Part shown: piece after piece, positions 4,787-6,229 of the stretch
Numbering within the stretch: position 1 is the first letter of the stretch
Layout of the letters: the number at the start of each line of letters is the position of its first letter
NCBI GenBank assembly: GCA_937912185.1
Contig: CALDOH010000128.1
Span: 1-6,229, forward strand
Length of the DNA stretch: 6,229 nt
From: an uncultured bacterium
Lineage (GTDB): Bacteria > Patescibacteriota > Patescibacteriia > UBA1558 > GWA2-36-10
Direction: 5' to 3'
Notes under the pieces: generated by a model
The model's database searches: none
Seen by the model: the letters and a program-made list of their open reading frames with translations, nothing else
What the model was told of the DNA's origin: nothing
Position numbers and translations under genes: made by a program

Positions 4787-5317
4787 ATTAGAGGAAAAAG
4801 ACGTAACAAGCCAAAAGACACCACTAAACATTATCGTATTAATCATCAAATCCGTTTACCGGAGTTAATGATTATTGATGAAAATGGTGAACACCTCGGT
4901 GTCATGACCAACGAAGAAGCAAAGAAATTAGCTCAAGAAAAAGGCCTTGATTTAGTTGAGGTCTCTCCCCTGGCCAAACCGCCGGTTTGTAGAATCATAG
5001 ACTACGGTAAATTCCAATACAAACAGGCTCGTAGTCAGGGAAAGGTCAAGAAAACTGAAACAAAAGGTGTCCGTCTATCTCTCAAGATCGGCCAGCATGA
5101 TTTAGACACCAAAAAAAAACAAGCCTTAAAATTTTTAGATCAAGGACACAAGGTTAAAGTTGAGCTTAGACTTCGTGGCCGCGAAAGAGCTTTCAAAAGT
5201 AATGCCCGAGAAGTTAGTACAAACTTCCTAAAAAATTTGGGCACAGAATTTAAGCAAGATAAACCAATTGATTTACAAGGTAGTTTATTTACCGTAATTA
5301 TCACTAAAGAATCCTAA
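4787..5317 (+). CDS. infC: Translation initiation factor IF-3, with AUU start codon
   Basis: IF3 binds the 30S subunit, prevents premature joining of 50S and checks the start codon. The first ATG in frame (4868) would delete the conserved RINHQIRLPEL segment that opens the N-terminal domain. The frame is open upstream to a TAA at 4775-4777 and holds no ATG, GTG or TTG. ATT at 4787-4789 begins I-R-G-K-R-R-N-K, closely like the E. coli protein, whose gene also starts at AUU. This gives 176 residues. Seen: IIDENGEHLG, the signature KPPVCRIIDYGKFQY (about 64-78), a short basic linker, and a C-terminal domain with GQHDLDTKKKQALKFL and RLRGRERAF (about 128-136). Non-AUG initiation lets IF3 repress its own synthesis in E. 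coli; the same control is likely here. No good Shine-Dalgarno is visible. The gene starts 56 nt after the tmRNA and leads rpmI and rplT. Confidence 0.93.
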   Translation: MRGKRRNKPKDTTKHYRINHQIRLPELMIIDENGEHLGVMTNEEAKKLAQEKGLDLVEVSPLAKPPVCRIIDYGKFQYKQARSQGKVKKTETKGVRLSLKIGQHDLDTKKKQALKFLDQGHKVKVELRLRGRERAFKSNAREVSTNFLKNLGTEFKQDKPIDLQGSLFTVIITKES

Positions 5318-5321
5318 ACAT

Positions 5322-5516
5322 ATGAAGTTAAAGACCAAAAAACTAGTTAGTAAAAGAATTAAGATAAGTAGCAAAAAGAAATTGATTATCCGTTCAGGTG
5401 GTCAGGATCATTTTAACTCCAGAGAAAGTGGTAAAGTTACCAAAAATAAAAGGCGTGATAAGACCATATCAAGCGCTAACACCAAGACAATCAAAAGACT
5501 ATTACCTTATTTGTAA
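5322..5516 (+). CDS. rpmI: 50S ribosomal protein L35
   Basis: A 64-residue, very basic protein that begins MKLKTKKLVSKRIKI and ends NTKTIKRLLPYL. The K-TK...KRIK start and the KR-LLPY end are diagnostic for L35, and length is normal. The middle HFNSRESGK replaces the more usual HLLTKKS-type segment. L35 is a late-assembling component of the 50S subunit. The gene starts 4 nt after infC without a visible Shine-Dalgarno, so its translation is probably coupled to infC, and it is followed 23 nt later by rplT in the standard infC-rpmI-rplT order. Confidence 0.95.
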   Translation: MKLKTKKLVSKRIKISSKKKLIIRSGGQDHFNSRESGKVTKNKRRDKTISSANTKTIKRLLPYL

Positions 5517-5539
5517 ATTGACTTTAAAGATAAAATAAT

Positions 5540-5884
5540 ATGCCAAGAGTAAAACGTGGTGTCGCTCATGTAAAACGAAGAAAAAACATCCTCAAAAAAA
5601 CCAAGGGTTTTAAATGGGGTCGTAAAACTAAGATCAAGCAAGCCCAAGAAGCTATTCTTCATGCTGGTCAACACGCTTTCCGTGATAGACGTAAGAAAAA
5701 AAGAGTTAACCGTAGATTGTGGCAAACCAAGCTAAACGCCGGTCTTAGAGAATTAGGTTGGACCTATTCCAAGTTTATCCATGCCATGAACCAAAACAAA
5801 TGTGAGCTAGACCGTAAGGTTTTATCACAATTAGCTAAAGAAAATCCAAAAGCCTTCAAAAAACTAGTAGAAAGCTTTAAATAA
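5540..5884 (+). CDS. rplT: 50S ribosomal protein L20
   Basis: A 114-residue basic protein, slightly shorter than typical L20. MPRVKRGVAHVKRRKNILKK forms the long basic N-terminal extension that threads into 23S rRNA, followed by GFKWGRKTK in place of the common GYRGARS. The globular domain shows QEAILHAGQHAFRDRRKKKR, RRLWQTKLNAGLRELGWTYSKFI, and DRKVLSQLAKENPKAFKKLV. L20 is an early assembly protein of 50S and, in several bacteria, represses its own operon by binding the mRNA; I could not identify an operator of that kind here. It is the last gene of the block: its stop codon overlaps the base of the compound terminator. Confidence 0.97.
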   Translation: MPRVKRGVAHVKRRKNILKKTKGFKWGRKTKIKQAQEAILHAGQHAFRDRRKKKRVNRRLWQTKLNAGLRELGWTYSKFIHAMNQNKCELDRKVLSQLAKENPKAFKKLVESFK

Positions 5885-5950
5885 AACCCCCTCTTTCTCC
5901 CCCTTACTCAAGGGGGAGATGCTCGAAGAGCAGAGGGGGTTTTGTTTTTT
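5883..5950. terminator. Compound three-way palindrome acting as terminator
   Basis: AAAACCCCCTCT (5883-5894) pairs fully with AGAGGGGGTTTT (5932-5943), 12 bp. Inside are two further hairpins: CTCCCCCTT (5897-5905)/AAGGGGGAG (5910-5918), and GCTC (5921-5924)/GAGC (5928-5931). On the plus strand it is followed by TTTT-G-TTTTTT, a good terminator for rplT. On the minus strand, TTTTATTT allows it to end the convergent VanZ-like gene as well. The high GC content against AT-rich surroundings and the nested symmetry suggest a dispersed repeat recruited as terminator. Confidence 0.85.
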
Positions 5951-6229
5951 ATTTAAAAAATTTTTTAAACAGTTTACTAGGCGGCTTATATTGATAGATT
6001 CTAATACCCAAATAAACTCCCATTGAATCCACCATAATGTCTATCGGACTACCATGACGATTGACTACACCAGTCTGATGGAATTCATCAACAAAGGCAT
6101 AAAATACTACTATCACAATCACAAACAAAAGGTAGGCTCTACTGTCTTTATCTAAAGAACTAGCAATCAGATAGGTCAAAACCATAAAAACACAGACATG
6201 AGCCATTTTACGGAAAATAAAATCGTACA
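5949..6229 (-). CDS. VanZ-like family membrane protein, 5' end outside window
   Basis: The frame has an internal ATG at 6206 but continues open to the window edge as Y-D-F-I-F-R-K-M-A-H, which matches the RKxAH motif of VanZ-like proteins, so the true start lies beyond base 6229. Visible are about 93 residues: a hydrophobic segment (VCVFMVLTYLIAS), a short charged stretch (LDKDSR), a second membrane segment (YLLFVIVIVVFYAFV), and then DEFHQTGVVNRHGSPIDIMVDSMGVYLG, the conserved C-terminal motif of the family (DE-HQ...R-GS-D...D-G). This points to an integral membrane protein with a final segment that may re-enter the membrane. The name comes from a teicoplanin-resistance protein; the function of most members is unknown, and a resistance role should not be assumed. 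It is convergent with rplT and shares its terminator. Confidence 0.85.
   Translation of the reverse strand, partial: YDFIFRKMAHVCVFMVLTYLIASSLDKDSRAYLLFVIVIVVFYAFVDEFHQTGVVNRHGSPIDIMVDSMGVYLGIRIYQYKPPSKLFKKFFK

Noticed and set aside
5507..5725. A 72-residue minus-strand open frame opposite rplT
   Set aside because: It is the antisense shadow of the clearly coding L20 gene and has no family features.
1..6229. Recoded UGA (as glycine or tryptophan), as found in some candidate-phyla bacteria
   Set aside because: All genes read through without in-frame UGA, and tryptophan is encoded by TGG. UGA is also not used as a stop in the complete genes, but with about ten genes this means little in AT-rich DNA.
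1..6229. CRISPR arrays, insertion sequences, tRNA or rRNA genes
   Set aside because: No regularly spaced repeats, no transposase-like frame with terminal repeats, and no cloverleaf or rRNA motifs were seen apart from the tRNA-like domain of tmRNA.

Overview
This AT-rich window looks like bacterial chromosome from a small-genome lineage, most likely Candidate Phyla Radiation/Patescibacteria. That placement is inference. It rests on the protein flavour (a ThyX-type thymidylate synthase, a single-domain IMPACT protein, compact ribosomal proteins), on very short intergenic gaps, and on almost no recognisable Shine-Dalgarno sequences. The standard code fits: every frame reads through without in-frame UGA, and all visible stops are TAA or TAG.

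Left part (1-3150, all minus strand). Reading in the direction of transcription: a short IMPACT/YigZ-type protein overlapping a YgjP-like zinc metallopeptidase; an AT-rich terminator; then a promoter driving an inositol-monophosphatase-family enzyme, a dCMP deaminase, a small P-loop nucleotide kinase and the start of a flavin-dependent thymidylate synthase (cut by the window edge). The last three form a plausible dCMP -> dUMP -> dTMP -> dTDP route with gaps of 2-7 bases.

Middle (3150-3900). There is no protein gene. Instead there is a good candidate for a roughly 480-nt, highly structured non-coding RNA on the minus strand, with its own extended -10 promoter and a UACG-tetraloop terminator. 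I do not recognise its family, and it is the most interesting object here. It is divergent from smpB, whose promoter overlaps an 8-bp inverted repeat.

Right part (3897-5884, plus strand) is a translation block: smpB, then the tmRNA gene ssrA only 4 nt later, then infC (with an AUU start), rpmI (L35) and rplT (L20). SmpB and tmRNA are the two obligate partners of trans-translation; infC-rpmI-rplT is the classic IF3-L35-L20 operon. A compound three-way palindrome ends the block, and a convergent VanZ-like membrane protein gene runs off the right edge.

Promoters that can be placed (smpB, IMPase operon, perhaps the IMPACT gene) predict leaders of about 0-13 nt, so leaderless or near-leaderless initiation may be common in this organism.
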